A stretch of DNA of 64,000 nt from an uncultured Mycobacteriaceae bacterium (GCA_902826815.1 CADEGF010000001.1:98640-162639), one strand, 5' to 3'. Shown: positions 7,805-16,761, counted from the stretch's first letter. Made by a program: numbers and translations. The notes: a model not told the origin generated them from the letters alone.

Positions 7805-8089
7805 TCAGCGGGGACCGATACCACCTCCGCCGCCTGGACGACCGGGGCGTCCGATGATGACGTCCATATCCCAGCCGTCGTCGCAGTACCAGGGGTCGGC
7901 GCAATAACTGGGGTAGGCAGGCCCCGCGATCGGGGCGTCCGGACCACCGCCGCGGACCGTGCCCTGGGCGCACACGGTGGCTGCCCCGGCGTTGGTGCAA
8001 TCGGCCGACGCCTGCGGTGTCGCGACCATCAGCGCGACGGGCGCCGTCACCGTCGCCACTGCCGCGATCAGAATCTGCTTGAATCGCAC
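7805..8089 (-). CDS. small secreted mycobacterial protein, Gly/Pro-rich tail
   Basis: A 94-residue protein with a clear signal peptide (MRFKQILIAAVATVTAPVAL, cleavage near QASA-D). The mature part is short, with four cysteines (DCTNAG, TVCAQG, SYCADPWYCDDG) and a Gly/Pro-rich C-terminus. Small exported proteins of this type are common in mycobacteria and have no known function. It lies 42 bases upstream of the haemophore gene, so the two are probably cotranscribed from the AT-rich region at 8090-8220. Confidence 0.8.
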   Translation of the reverse strand: MRFKQILIAAVATVTAPVALMVATPQASADCTNAGAATVCAQGTVRGGGPDAPIAGPAYPSYCADPWYCDDGWDMDVIIGRPGRPGGGGGIGPR

Positions 8090-8220
8090 GACGACTCCCT
8101 TCTCTCGATATTCTGCAGATTAAGAAGGCGTTTGCGTTTACGTGACTAATTCGCATTTTATTTTTGTATATTTCGATTCGTGTAGCGGATACACCAAAGG
8201 CTCGAGACAAGGGGCTGGAT
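8090..8220. promoter_or_regulatory. AT-rich divergent promoter region
   Basis: The 131 bases between two divergent genes are unusually AT-rich for this genome, above all 8110-8180, which contains runs such as TTTTATTTTTGTATATTTCG. It should hold the promoters of the secreted-protein pair and of the DyP operon. No specific operator was identified. Confidence 0.5.
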
Positions 8221-8781
8221 ATGGCTGCCAATGAACAGGACTGGACACAACCGGCCGCACTGGCCATTCCAAAGGAGGGCTATTTCGAGCTCGAGCGCGG
8301 TCGCTACGGTCCTGTATTTCCGCGAACTCCTGCCTGCCATGGATTCTCGATCATCGCCAAGGTGAAAGAGGGCCGCGAAGACGCTGTGCGTGCGTACGGC
8401 AAAACGATCGAGGAAACCATCGCGGCAAGCCCCGAAGCCCTCGCACCACTGCGACTTCACTACCTGCGCTGGGTCCTGTTCGACGTCGGGTCAGGTCTGC
8501 ACTTTCAGTACCAGGGCATCTTCGACACCGACTTCGACAAGTACACCGAGGACGCCGTCCAGTTGTTCACCGCGACCGGAGTCACCACTGTCTTCACCAA
8601 TCTCGAAGGGTTCCCCGAGGACTGGAAGGAGAACCCAGAGGCCTTCATCGAATTCGTTCGCGAGCACCAGGTGCCCAGCTTCCTCGAATACGGCGAATAC
8701 CCGTACGTCACCGCCGACGAGATCAAGAAGGCGCTACGGCTGAAGGCGGCGTTCTCCGACATGCTCGACCAGATGCAGTGA
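8221..8781 (+). CDS. conserved protein of the DyP-peroxidase operon, function unknown
   Basis: A 186-residue soluble protein from ATG 8221 (a TTG further upstream at 8164 would add 19 residues but lies in AT-rich promoter-like DNA). No signal peptide or membrane segment. The middle (HGFSIIAKVKEGREDAVRAY, then LHYLRWVLFDVGSGLHFQYQ) alternates strands and helices like a ferredoxin-like dimeric alpha+beta barrel, the fold that also makes up DyP peroxidases; this fold call is my inference. It is the first gene of a four-gene unit, with one base between its stop and the DyP start. A partner or substrate-binding role for the peroxidase is possible but unproven. Confidence 0.8.
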   Translation: MAANEQDWTQPAALAIPKEGYFELERGRYGPVFPRTPACHGFSIIAKVKEGREDAVRAYGKTIEETIAASPEALAPLRLHYLRWVLFDVGSGLHFQYQGIFDTDFDKYTEDAVQLFTATGVTTVFTNLEGFPEDWKENPEAFIEFVREHQVPSFLEYGEYPYVTADEIKKALRLKAAFSDMLDQMQ

Positions 8782-8782
8782 A

Positions 8783-10126
8783 TTGCGTCCGGTGCTTGAA
8801 CTCGATGACATCCAGCACATCCTGCTGACGCGCACGCCTGCCATCACCGGCCGCTATGAGTTCCTCACGTTCGACACGTCCGCAGGCGGCCGCGCGTGGC
8901 TTTCTGAACTCCTCGACAAGACGCAGTCCGCAGCGGACGCGACCGCCACGATGGACGGCTCCGACCGCTGGGTCACGCTGGCGTTCACGTGGACCGGTCT
9001 GCGTGCGCTCGGCGTGCCCGAGGAGTCGCTAGAGACCTTCCCCGAGGAGTTCCGAACGGGGATGGCCGCCAGAGCCGACATCCTCGGCGACACCGGCGCC
9101 AACGCGCCCGAGCACTGGCTCGGCGGCCTGGCCGGCGACGACCTGCACGCCATCGCGATCCTGTTCTCGCGCACCGACGAACAGTGTCGACGGTCCATCG
9201 AGGAGCACGACAAGCTGCTGGCCCGCACCGACGGAGTGCGCAGTCTTTCGTTTCTCGACCTCAACGCGTCACCACCGTTTAACTACGCCCACGACCACTT
9301 CGGCTTCCGGGACCGGCTGTCGCAGCCGGTGATGAAAGGATCCGGCGAGGAACCGACGCCGGGTTCCGGTGATGCGCTGGAGCCTGGCGAGTTCATCCTC
9401 GGATATCCCGACGAGAACGGGCCGGTAGCGAACCTCCCCGAGCCCGAATTGTTGTCACGCAACGGCAGCTACATGGCCTACCGCAGGCTGCAGGAGCACG
9501 TCGCGGAGTTCCGCGACTACCTGCTCGAGAATGGGGAGACACCCGAGGAGCAGGAACTGCTCGCGGCAAAATTCATGGGGCGCTGGCGCAGTGGTGCGCC
9601 GCTGGTGTTGGCACCGGAGCATGACGACCCTGAGCTTGGTGCGGATCCGATGCGCAACAACGACTTCAACTACAAGGAAATGGACCCGTTCGGGTACGCG
9701 TGTCCACTCGGCTCACACGCCCGCCGGTTGAATCCGCGAGACACCGCCCACTACATGAACCGTCGACGAATGATCCGCCGTGGCGCGACATACGGAGCGG
9801 CGCTGCCGGACGGCGCGCCCGACGACGGGGAGGACCGCGGCATCGCTGCGTTCATCATCTGCGCCGACCTGGTTCGGCAGTTCGAGTTCGCCCAGAACGT
9901 GTGGATCAACGACAAGAGATTCCACGAGCTCGACAACGAGCACGACCCGATCTGTGGGACCCAGGACGGCACGATGGATTTCACCGTCCCGAAGCGGCCA
10001 ATCCGCAAGGTGCACAAGGGGATTCCAGCCTTCACCACTCTCTCGGGCGGCGCGTACTTCTTTCTCCCCGGAATGAACGCCATGCGCTACCTGGCCTCGC
10101 TCGGCAACGACAAGGATCGACCATGA
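8783..10126 (+). CDS. DyP-type haem peroxidase
   Basis: A 447-residue dye-decolorising peroxidase, the length of the longer DyP class rather than the short encapsulin-cargo type. The catalytic Asp177 is in FGFRDRLSQP, the proximal haem ligand is His312 in GSHARRLNPRD, and Arg333 in MIRRG is in the place of the distal arginine. The Asp-His-Arg spacing matches well-studied DyPs. The usual GxxDG motif reads GFRDR here, with Arg replacing the second Gly. The start is TTG 8783, giving the family-like N-terminus RPVLELDDIQHILLTRTPA; GTG 8792 is an alternative. No signal peptide, so cytoplasmic. The stop overlaps the next ATG. Confidence 0.9.
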   Translation: MRPVLELDDIQHILLTRTPAITGRYEFLTFDTSAGGRAWLSELLDKTQSAADATATMDGSDRWVTLAFTWTGLRALGVPEESLETFPEEFRTGMAARADILGDTGANAPEHWLGGLAGDDLHAIAILFSRTDEQCRRSIEEHDKLLARTDGVRSLSFLDLNASPPFNYAHDHFGFRDRLSQPVMKGSGEEPTPGSGDALEPGEFILGYPDENGPVANLPEPELLSRNGSYMAYRRLQEHVAEFRDYLLENGETPEEQELLAAKFMGRWRSGAPLVLAPEHDDPELGADPMRNNDFNYKEMDPFGYACPLGSHARRLNPRDTAHYMNRRRMIRRGATYGAALPDGAPDDGEDRGIAAFIICADLVRQFEFAQNVWINDKRFHELDNEHDPICGTQDGTMDFTVPKRPIRKVHKGIPAFTTLSGGAYFFLPGMNAMRYLASLGNDKDRP

Positions 10127-11139
10127 GCGCACTGCCGCCGCCACGCACCTACAACCAGAACCACATCCCCCGCGCACGCACCGGTGGGCGGCGCATAAGC
10201 ATCTACTGGACATGGAGCTATCCCTGGGAAGCGCAACGCGATCCGGCCATCATCGAGAACCGGTTCTCCACGATGACCGAGGTGCGCAACGTCCTGTGGC
10301 CCTCCTACGAGACGCCGGAGTACGACGCGGCCAACTTCCTGCAGGGCGTCGCGGGCACGCTGGAACTCTTCCACCGCTCCGCGCTGGCATTCCAGGCGCT
10401 AGCCGGAGAGACCACCGGCCACCCGGTCGCCGTCTACCAGCGCATCGACCAGGCAGGCTACAAGCTGCTGATCGACGAGCGGATCCTGGCCGACACCGAC
10501 ACGCTGATGGTGTTCGGTCTTGACCATCTGCTCTCCGAGCAGGAAGCCGCTCCAGAGGAGATCGCGGCGATCACCGAGTGGCTCGAACGCGAGGGCACAT
10601 GCCTGCTGCTGGCACCCCACCACGATGTCGGCTTCACCGATGACTACGACCAGCGTCAGGTCGAATACCTGCACCACGGTGATCGACTCGTGCCGCGTCA
10701 GCAACGCTTCGGCCAGTACACAAGGTCGTTGATGCGGGCACTCGACGTGCCGGTGCACAACATCTGGGGGCTGCGCCCCGCGGTCGTCGAAGGTACGAAG
10801 GAGATCGCTCCGCTCACCGCAATCCGCGACCTCGACAACCCGCGGTTACTCGACAACGTGACCACCTTCAACTTCCACCCGCACCTCCCGCACTACGAAC
10901 TCACCGCTCCTGAAAGCGACGCCCTTCGGGTCCTCGGGAAACAGCGCGTCGACCCGAACCGGCCGCACCCGTTCACGGCCGAGGGCAACACCGAGTTCAA
11001 CGCCCTGATCTGGATGCCACCCAACGGACGGCGCTCCGGCGACATCGTGCTGATCGACTCCACCCACTTCACCACGCTGTTCGGCGGCACCGACAGCCTG
11101 AAGAACCTGTGGCAGAACCTGGCGACAATGCGATCCTGA
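10123..11139 (+). CDS. conserved protein of unknown function in the DyP operon
   Basis: A 338-residue soluble protein whose ATG overlaps the DyP stop (ATGA). The opening (ISIYWTWSYPWEAQRDPAII) and a central segment (DTLMVFGLDHLLSEQEAAPE, then ITEWLEREGTCLLLAPHHDV) suggest an alpha/beta fold of the ThuA or class I amidotransferase-like kind, in which a strand is followed by a His- or Cys-rich turn. I see no certain nucleophile, so this is only a fold guess. Several His pairs (HLPHYEL, APHHDVG) could bind metal or haem. Coupling to the peroxidase is tight, so a common pathway is likely. Confidence 0.8.
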   Translation: MSALPPPRTYNQNHIPRARTGGRRISIYWTWSYPWEAQRDPAIIENRFSTMTEVRNVLWPSYETPEYDAANFLQGVAGTLELFHRSALAFQALAGETTGHPVAVYQRIDQAGYKLLIDERILADTDTLMVFGLDHLLSEQEAAPEEIAAITEWLEREGTCLLLAPHHDVGFTDDYDQRQVEYLHHGDRLVPRQQRFGQYTRSLMRALDVPVHNIWGLRPAVVEGTKEIAPLTAIRDLDNPRLLDNVTTFNFHPHLPHYELTAPESDALRVLGKQRVDPNRPHPFTAEGNTEFNALIWMPPNGRRSGDIVLIDSTHFTTLFGGTDSLKNLWQNLATMRS

Positions 11140-11142
11140 CGT

Positions 11143-11940
11143 ATGCCCGTGCACAGATCCGTCTTCATCACCGGCGCAGCCGCCGGGATCGGACGAGCCA
11201 CCGCGTTGAACTTCGCCCGCAACGGTTACACCGTCGGCGGCTACGACATCGACGAGGCGGGGCTGACATCACTGGCCGACGAGATCGAGGCGAACGGCGG
11301 AATGGCAGTCACCGGACACCTCGACGTCACCGATCCCGACGAGATGGCGCAACGGCTCGCCGAGTTCACCGAGGCGACGGGCGGTCGGCTCAACGTGATG
11401 ATCAACAACGCGGGCATTCTGCACGCCGGACTTTTCACCGACATCGACATCTCCGCGCAACTCAAGGAGATCGACATCAACACCAAGGGCGTGGTGAACG
11501 GACTGCACGCCGCGTTTCCCTATCTGCGGGCCACCCCGAACCCCGTCGTGGTGAACCTCGCCTCCGCGTCGGCGATCTACGGACAGCCCGAGCTCGCCAC
11601 CTACAGCGCCACCAAGTTCTTCGTCCGCGGCATCACCGAGGCACTCGACATCGAATGGAGCCGGTACGACATCCGGGTCATCGCCATCTGGCCGCTGTAT
11701 GTCCAGACCGCAATGACCGACAACATCAAGACCGGAACAACGGAGTCCCTCGGTATCAACCTGACGGCGCAGGACGTCGCCGATGCGATCGTGGCAGCGG
11801 TCGAACCGTCGCTTCTGCGTCGTGTCGTCCACCAGGTGCACTTCCCGGTCGGACAGCAGACCAAGGCATCGGCGATCGCATCTCGTTTCTCCCCTGCCTG
11901 GCTGCAACGCATCGCCAACAAGCGGCTGGCAGGCATGTGA
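11143..11940 (+). CDS. SDR family NAD(P)-dependent oxidoreductase
   Basis: A 265-residue classical short-chain dehydrogenase. The cofactor site is TGAAAGIGRATA, the NNAG motif is INNAGILHAG, and the catalytic Ser-Tyr-Lys are in NLASASAIYG and TYSATKFF. An acidic residue after strand 2 (GGYDIDEAG) points to NAD rather than NADP. The C-terminal basic amphipathic stretch (RFSPAWLQRIANKRLAGM) could touch the membrane. It starts three bases after the preceding stop and closes the four-gene DyP unit. Substrate unknown, but it may act on a product or substrate of the peroxidase. Confidence 0.88.
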   Translation: MPVHRSVFITGAAAGIGRATALNFARNGYTVGGYDIDEAGLTSLADEIEANGGMAVTGHLDVTDPDEMAQRLAEFTEATGGRLNVMINNAGILHAGLFTDIDISAQLKEIDINTKGVVNGLHAAFPYLRATPNPVVVNLASASAIYGQPELATYSATKFFVRGITEALDIEWSRYDIRVIAIWPLYVQTAMTDNIKTGTTESLGINLTAQDVADAIVAAVEPSLLRRVVHQVHFPVGQQTKASAIASRFSPAWLQRIANKRLAGM

Positions 11941-11949
11941 TCGGCGCCG

Positions 11950-13323
11950 CTATTCCTTCATATCGAGCACCGGCGTCGGCCGCTGGAACCCGCGTGTGAC
12001 GCCGAGCAACCACACGAATCCGATTGCCAGCCAGATCAACCCGATGGTGAACGCCCGGCCCTCGAGGCTCCGCCATAATCCGATCGTCAAGATGAAACCG
12101 ATCAGCGGCAGCGCCAGGTTATTGAACAGCCCCACGGCGCCTCGTTCGCTCTTATCCCAGAAGTAGTGCTTGATCACCGACAGGTTGACTGCCGAGAACG
12201 CCACCAGCGCACCGAAGCTCACCAGTGTGATGAGGAACGTCAGGTCGATCCAGATCGCCGCGAGCGAGATCACCGACACCACCAGAATCGCGAACGTCGG
12301 GGTCGCGAACTTCACCGAGACGTGCCCGAACACCTTGCGCGGCAGCACGCCGTCGCGGCCCATCGCGAACAGGATGCGCGACACCGACGCCTGCGACGTG
12401 AGCGCCGAACCGATGCAGCCCGCCACGTACGCCGCCGTAAAGAAGATGTTCAGGAAGTTCCCCCCCGCCGCGAGCATGACGTCGACCGAGCCAATGTCGG
12501 GATCGTCGAAGGCGTTCGACGGGAACACCAGCTGCGCGACGTACGACAGCGCGAAATAGATGAAGCCCGACAGTACCGTGGCGATCATGATCGCTTTCGG
12601 CACACTGCGTTTGGCGTCCTTGGCCTCCTCGGACAGGGTGGAGACCGCATCGAAGCCGAGGAACGACAGGCACAGGATCGCGGCACCGGTGAACAGCACT
12701 CCGGTCGCGTCGACGGAGCCGTCGCCGGACAGCGGGGCCAGGAAGTTGACATCGCCCAAACCGGAGATCGTCGAGATGGACATCACCACGAAGACGACGA
12801 TGAAGACGGTCTGCATGCCGATGATGACGACGTTGGCCCACGACACCGACACGATGCCGACGATGTTGAGGATCGTCACGATCACGATCGACACGACGAT
12901 CCACACCCACTGCGGCACCGCGGGCATCGCGTCACCCATGTAGAGCCCGATGACGAGGTAGTTGAGCATGGGCAGGAACAGGTAGTCGAGCAGCAGCGAC
13001 CAGCCGACCAGGAAGCCGATCGGCGCGCCGAACGACTTCTGCGTGTACGTGTACGCCGAGCCCGCGACCGGGTAGGCCACGACCATCCGGGCGTAGGAGC
13101 GCGCCGTGAACACCATTGCGGCCAGCGTCAACAGGTAGGCCACCGGCACTCGGCCGCCGGTGAGCACGGTGACGGCCCCGTACGTGGTGAACACCGTCAG
13201 CGGCACCATGTACACCAGGCCGAACAGCACAAGGGCAGGGACCCCGAGGACCCGCTTGAGGTGGCCTTCCCCCTCCTCGGCCGACGGCGGCGGGGTGGTT
13301 GAATCCGCTGGCGCAGTGGACAT
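11950..13323 (-). CDS. APC family amino acid permease
   Basis: A 457-residue, 12-segment membrane transporter of the amino acid/polyamine/organocation superfamily. TM1 (VPALVLFGLVYMVPLTVFTT) and the later segment with FLGFDAVSTLSEEAKDAKRS are typical APC features; the latter is the conserved loop motif around TM6-TM7. The start was set at ATG 13323 because GAGGAGAGAACC lies immediately upstream. It begins 13 bases after the stop of the amidohydrolase gene on the same strand. The pair suggests uptake of an amide or amino-acid-like compound followed by hydrolysis. Confidence 0.9.
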   Translation of the reverse strand: MSTAPADSTTPPPSAEEGEGHLKRVLGVPALVLFGLVYMVPLTVFTTYGAVTVLTGGRVPVAYLLTLAAMVFTARSYARMVVAYPVAGSAYTYTQKSFGAPIGFLVGWSLLLDYLFLPMLNYLVIGLYMGDAMPAVPQWVWIVVSIVIVTILNIVGIVSVSWANVVIIGMQTVFIVVFVVMSISTISGLGDVNFLAPLSGDGSVDATGVLFTGAAILCLSFLGFDAVSTLSEEAKDAKRSVPKAIMIATVLSGFIYFALSYVAQLVFPSNAFDDPDIGSVDVMLAAGGNFLNIFFTAAYVAGCIGSALTSQASVSRILFAMGRDGVLPRKVFGHVSVKFATPTFAILVVSVISLAAIWIDLTFLITLVSFGALVAFSAVNLSVIKHYFWDKSERGAVGLFNNLALPLIGFILTIGLWRSLEGRAFTIGLIWLAIGFVWLLGVTRGFQRPTPVLDMKE

Positions 13324-13336
13324 CTGGTTCTCTCCT

Positions 13337-14956
13337 CTAATCCGTGGCCGAGTAGACCGGCCTGCCGCGCAGATACGTGGCACGAACGTCGAGCGCGGGA
13401 AGCTCCTGCGCCGCAGCGGTTCTTGGATCGCGATTCAGCCAGAGCAGATCAGCGCTGGCGCCTTGGACGAGCCTGCCCCAGCTGTCCTCGGCGAAGGCCT
13501 GGTACGCCACCCCGGCCGTGTACGACGACAGGGCCCGTTCGATCGGCAGGATCTCATCGGGAGTCCACCCGCCCGCTGGCTCGCCGTCGGCGGTCTGCCG
13601 CGATACCGCGATCGAGATGCCCTTCAGCGGTGCGCCCGACGACACCGGCCAGTCGGAGCCGAATGCCAGCGGCGCTCCTGACTCGGAGATGCTGCGGATC
13701 CGGTACTGCTTGTCCGCGCGTTCGGCGCCGAGGCGTGGCACCGTCAGCACCATCATCAGCGCGTCCAACTGCGCCCACAGCGGCTGCATATTCGGTATCA
13801 CCCCGAGCTCGGCGAACCGGGCGATATCGGCATCGTCGACGAGCTGAGCGTGCGCTATCACCGGCCTGCGGTCCCGAGGCCCGTTGTGCCGCAGGACATG
13901 TTCGATCGCATCCAGCGCCTGTCGCACCGCCGCGTCGCCGATCGCGTGAATGTGGATCTGCAGACCCAGATCGTCGACACGCGCCGCCGCATCGGCCAGC
14001 GAGTCGCCCTCCCAGTTCTGCTGCCCGTGGTTGTGCAGGGCGTTGCAGTACGGCGCGAGCAGCGCGCCGGTTTCGTTCTCGACGACGCCGTCGGCGAAGA
14101 ACTTGACGGTGTTGGCGGTCAGCAGCGGCGAGCCCACCTCTTCGACTCGGCGCCGTGCATCCACGTAAGCCGTTACCTGCGAGTCGAAGTGGCGGGGATC
14201 GGCGTAAAGAGCGAGATTGAACCGCATCCGCAGCAGATCGCGCTTCGCGGCGGCTATGTAGGTGTCGACATCGGCGGGTTCCACCCATGCGTCCTGCACC
14301 CACGTCACGCCACGGGCCAGGTAGTAGTCGGCGGCGGTGTTCAGCGCCGCCACCCGGACGTCCTCGTCGTGCGCGGGCATCACCGCGTTCATCAAGTCCA
14401 TCGCGCCCCACTCGCGCAACGTGCCGAGAACGGACCCGTCCTCGCGGCGCGGGATCTCGCCGAGCGCCGGATCCTTGGTATCCGCTGTGATACCCGCCCG
14501 CTCCAGTGCCACGGAGTTGCACCACATCGTGTGGTAGTCCCATGCCCGCAACACCACCGGCCGGTCGGGTACCGCGGCGTCCAGCCAGCGGGCGTCGAAC
14601 AGTCCGTCGGCCGCCATGCTGCTCTCGTAGGACGCGCCGACGATCCAGTCATCGTCCGGATTCTGCGCGGCGAAATTCTTTACGGCGGAGGCGATTTCAT
14701 CGACTGTCTTACACGGCCTGACGGCGGGTCCTGCGGACTCGAGGCCGCCGTACAGCGGATGGGCGTGCCCGTCGCCGAACGAGGGCATCAGGAAGCCGCC
14801 GTCGAGGTCGACCTCTTCGGCCCCCGCCGCCGACGCCCTGGCGTCGTCGCCGGTCGCGCGCACCACACCGTCCGTCACGAGGAGGGCATCGGTCTCCGAA
14901 CCCGAGGCGGTCCAGATCACGCCCCCGGTGAAGATCGTCGCAGTCACCAGCGGCAC
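13337..14956 (-). CDS. amidohydrolase family 3 protein (YtcJ-like)
   Basis: A 539-residue metal-dependent hydrolase of the amidohydrolase_3 group. Metal and active-site landmarks are the FGDGHAHP HxH motif near residue 60, VKFFADGVVE (position of the carboxylated-Lys region), IHIHAIGD, and FGSDWPVS toward the C-terminus. YtcJ-type enzymes hydrolyse amide or N-formyl bonds; specificity varies. The GTG start at 14956 gives PLVTATIFTGG, with GTG 14947 an alternative. It precedes the APC permease in a two-gene operon and is divergent from fecB2. Confidence 0.88.
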   Translation of the reverse strand: MPLVTATIFTGGVIWTASGSETDALLVTDGVVRATGDDARASAAGAEEVDLDGGFLMPSFGDGHAHPLYGGLESAGPAVRPCKTVDEIASAVKNFAAQNPDDDWIVGASYESSMAADGLFDARWLDAAVPDRPVVLRAWDYHTMWCNSVALERAGITADTKDPALGEIPRREDGSVLGTLREWGAMDLMNAVMPAHDEDVRVAALNTAADYYLARGVTWVQDAWVEPADVDTYIAAAKRDLLRMRFNLALYADPRHFDSQVTAYVDARRRVEEVGSPLLTANTVKFFADGVVENETGALLAPYCNALHNHGQQNWEGDSLADAAARVDDLGLQIHIHAIGDAAVRQALDAIEHVLRHNGPRDRRPVIAHAQLVDDADIARFAELGVIPNMQPLWAQLDALMMVLTVPRLGAERADKQYRIRSISESGAPLAFGSDWPVSSGAPLKGISIAVSRQTADGEPAGGWTPDEILPIERALSSYTAGVAYQAFAEDSWGRLVQGASADLLWLNRDPRTAAAQELPALDVRATYLRGRPVYSATD

Positions 14957-15027
14957 CCTACGCCGAGAGGCGTTCTCAGCGGGGCGGGTTTGAGCGAGTT
15001 AGCTGAATCTCGGGTTACGCTCGCGGT

Positions 15028-15984
15028 GTGCCCAAGGTTTGGTCGCGGCGAAGTTTCCTGGCGATGACGGCAACCGTTGCCGCCGCCGCAGCGTGCAGCT
15101 CGGAGAAGCCGGGCGCGGTGGCCTCGGACGGATCCGTCACGGTCAAGCACATGTTCGGCGAGACGAAGATTCCAGGCCCGCCGAAGCGCGTGGTGAGCGC
15201 CGGCTACACCGAGCAGGACGACCTGCTCGCCGTCGGCGTCGTCCCGGTGGCGATCACCAACTGGTGGGGCGATCAGCCGTTCGGTGTGTGGCCGTGGGCG
15301 ACGCCCAAACTGGGCGGCGCGCAGCCCGAGGTCCTCGATCTGTCCAACGGCATCCAGATCGACAGAATCAGCGCCCTGGCGCCCGACCTCATCGTCGCGA
15401 CCAACGCGGGCGTCGACGAGGAGACCTACAAGAAACTGTCGGAGATCGCGCCGACCATTGCGCAGTCCGGGCAGGACGCCTTCTTCGAGCCGTGGAAGAA
15501 CCAAGCCGCGACGATCAGCCAGGCGGTGTTCAAGTTCGATGAGATGGCGGGACTCGTCAAAGGCATCGAGGACAAATTCACCGAAGTCGGCAAGAACAGC
15601 CCGCGGTTCGCGGGCAAGAAGGTGCTCCTGTTGCAGGGCACGCTGGCCGACGACGCCGTTCACACACTGACGCCGAGCTGGCGCACCGACTTCCTGACCC
15701 AGATGGGTTTGGTGGTGCCCGATACCGGCGGCAGCGTGATCCCGCGCGACAAGATGGAGTCGGTACTCAACGCCGCCGACGTCCTGGTCTGGACCACCGA
15801 GAGCGACGATCAACAGGCCGCGCTTCTTGCCGACCCGACCATTGCCAAGCTGACCGCCACAACCAGCCGGCGAAACGTCTTCACCGGCAAGGACCTCGCC
15901 GGTGCCATCGCTTTCGCGTCGCCGCTCTCCTATCCCGTCGTCGCCGACCAACTGCCGCCCGAATTGGCCAAGGTGATCGGCTGA
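15028..15984 (+). CDS. fecB2: Fe(III)-siderophore ABC transporter substrate-binding lipoprotein FecB2
   Basis: A 318-residue periplasmic-binding lipoprotein. The N-terminus has twin arginines (SRRSFLAM), a hydrophobic core and a lipobox ending at Cys23 (AAAACSS), so it is exported, possibly by Tat, and acylated. The two-lobe TroA/FepB-like domain follows (PPKRVVSAGYTEQDDLLAVG, and LAPDLIVATN typical of siderophore-binding proteins). It fits M. tuberculosis Rv0265c by position and type. No permease or ATPase lies beside it, as usual for this lone mycobacterial gene. Sixteen bases separate it from the following transporter gene. Confidence 0.88.
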   Translation: MPKVWSRRSFLAMTATVAAAAACSSEKPGAVASDGSVTVKHMFGETKIPGPPKRVVSAGYTEQDDLLAVGVVPVAITNWWGDQPFGVWPWATPKLGGAQPEVLDLSNGIQIDRISALAPDLIVATNAGVDEETYKKLSEIAPTIAQSGQDAFFEPWKNQAATISQAVFKFDEMAGLVKGIEDKFTEVGKNSPRFAGKKVLLLQGTLADDAVHTLTPSWRTDFLTQMGLVVPDTGGSVIPRDKMESVLNAADVLVWTTESDDQQAALLADPTIAKLTATTSRRNVFTGKDLAGAIAFASPLSYPVVADQLPPELAKVIG

Positions 15985-16000
15985 GGAGTTTGATAGCCGG

Positions 16001-16687
16001 GTGAACACCGAGACTCCTACCGAGCAGCGCGCAGCCTTCGCGCAGGTGGGCTCGGCCTATTACCCGATACTTGCCGCGGTGTTCACCGCGCTGGTGATCA
16101 TCTCGAACGTGACCGCGACCAAGGGCGTTGCCTTCGGCCCGATCATCACAGACGGCGGGTTCATTGTCTTCCCGCTGACCTATGTCATCGGCGACGTACT
16201 GTCCGAAGTCTACGGATTCAAGGCCGCCCGGCGCGTGATCTTCATCGGTTTCGCAATGAACATTCTTGCTGCCCTTGCTTTTTGGGTGACTGTCTATCTG
16301 CCAGCCGCTGACTTCTACACCAACCAGGAACACTTCGAGAACGTGGTGGGTGCCTACACCCAGCTGATCGTCGCGGGGTTGGCCGGCTTCATCGTCGGCC
16401 AGACCATCAACGCGTGGGTGGTCGTGAGGATCAAGGAGCGGACCAAGGAGAAGCACCTGTGGGCACGCCTTGTCGGATCGACGTTCGCGGGTCAGCTGGG
16501 CGACACGCTGGTGTTCTGCAGCATCGCGGCGAGCGCGATCGGGATCACCAGCTTCTCCGACTTCGCGGTGTACACGACGCTCGGGTGGCTTTACAAGACG
16601 GCCGTCGAGGTCGTCATGCTGCCCGTGACGTACCGGGTGATCGCCTACATCAAGAGGCGTGAGCCCACGTACGCGCCTGCCGTCTGA
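16001..16687 (+). CDS. yhhQ: queuosine precursor transporter (YhhQ / DUF165 family)
   Basis: A 228-residue membrane protein with about six segments and clear YhhQ motifs: NVTATKGVAFG, FPLTYVIGDVLSEVYGFKAA and the later STFAGQLGDTLVFC. In E. coli the family imports preQ0/preQ1 for the tRNA modification queuosine; other members handle related 7-deazapurines. It starts with GTG 16001, sixteen bases after fecB2, so there is no room for a preQ1 riboswitch and it is probably cotranscribed. Confidence 0.88.
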   Translation: MNTETPTEQRAAFAQVGSAYYPILAAVFTALVIISNVTATKGVAFGPIITDGGFIVFPLTYVIGDVLSEVYGFKAARRVIFIGFAMNILAALAFWVTVYLPAADFYTNQEHFENVVGAYTQLIVAGLAGFIVGQTINAWVVVRIKERTKEKHLWARLVGSTFAGQLGDTLVFCSIAASAIGITSFSDFAVYTTLGWLYKTAVEVVMLPVTYRVIAYIKRREPTYAPAV

Positions 16688-16761
16688 GGCTTCGTTAAGG
16701 CAGCTCTGGCAACCCTCACAGAGCAGGGTATTCGCACCCTACTGGGCGGTAGCTTTGGGGT

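Noticed and set aside
14957..15027. An IdeR iron box upstream of fecB2
   Set aside because: TTAGC...GGTTA is present but the rest of the 19-base consensus does not match on either strand.
13850..15067. A 405-codon plus-strand frame over the amidohydrolase
   Set aside because: The minus-strand product has amidohydrolase metal motifs. The plus frame is His/Arg-rich with no family pattern.
15985..16000. A preQ1 riboswitch for the YhhQ transporter
   Set aside because: Only 16 bases separate it from fecB2, too short for any known preQ1 aptamer.
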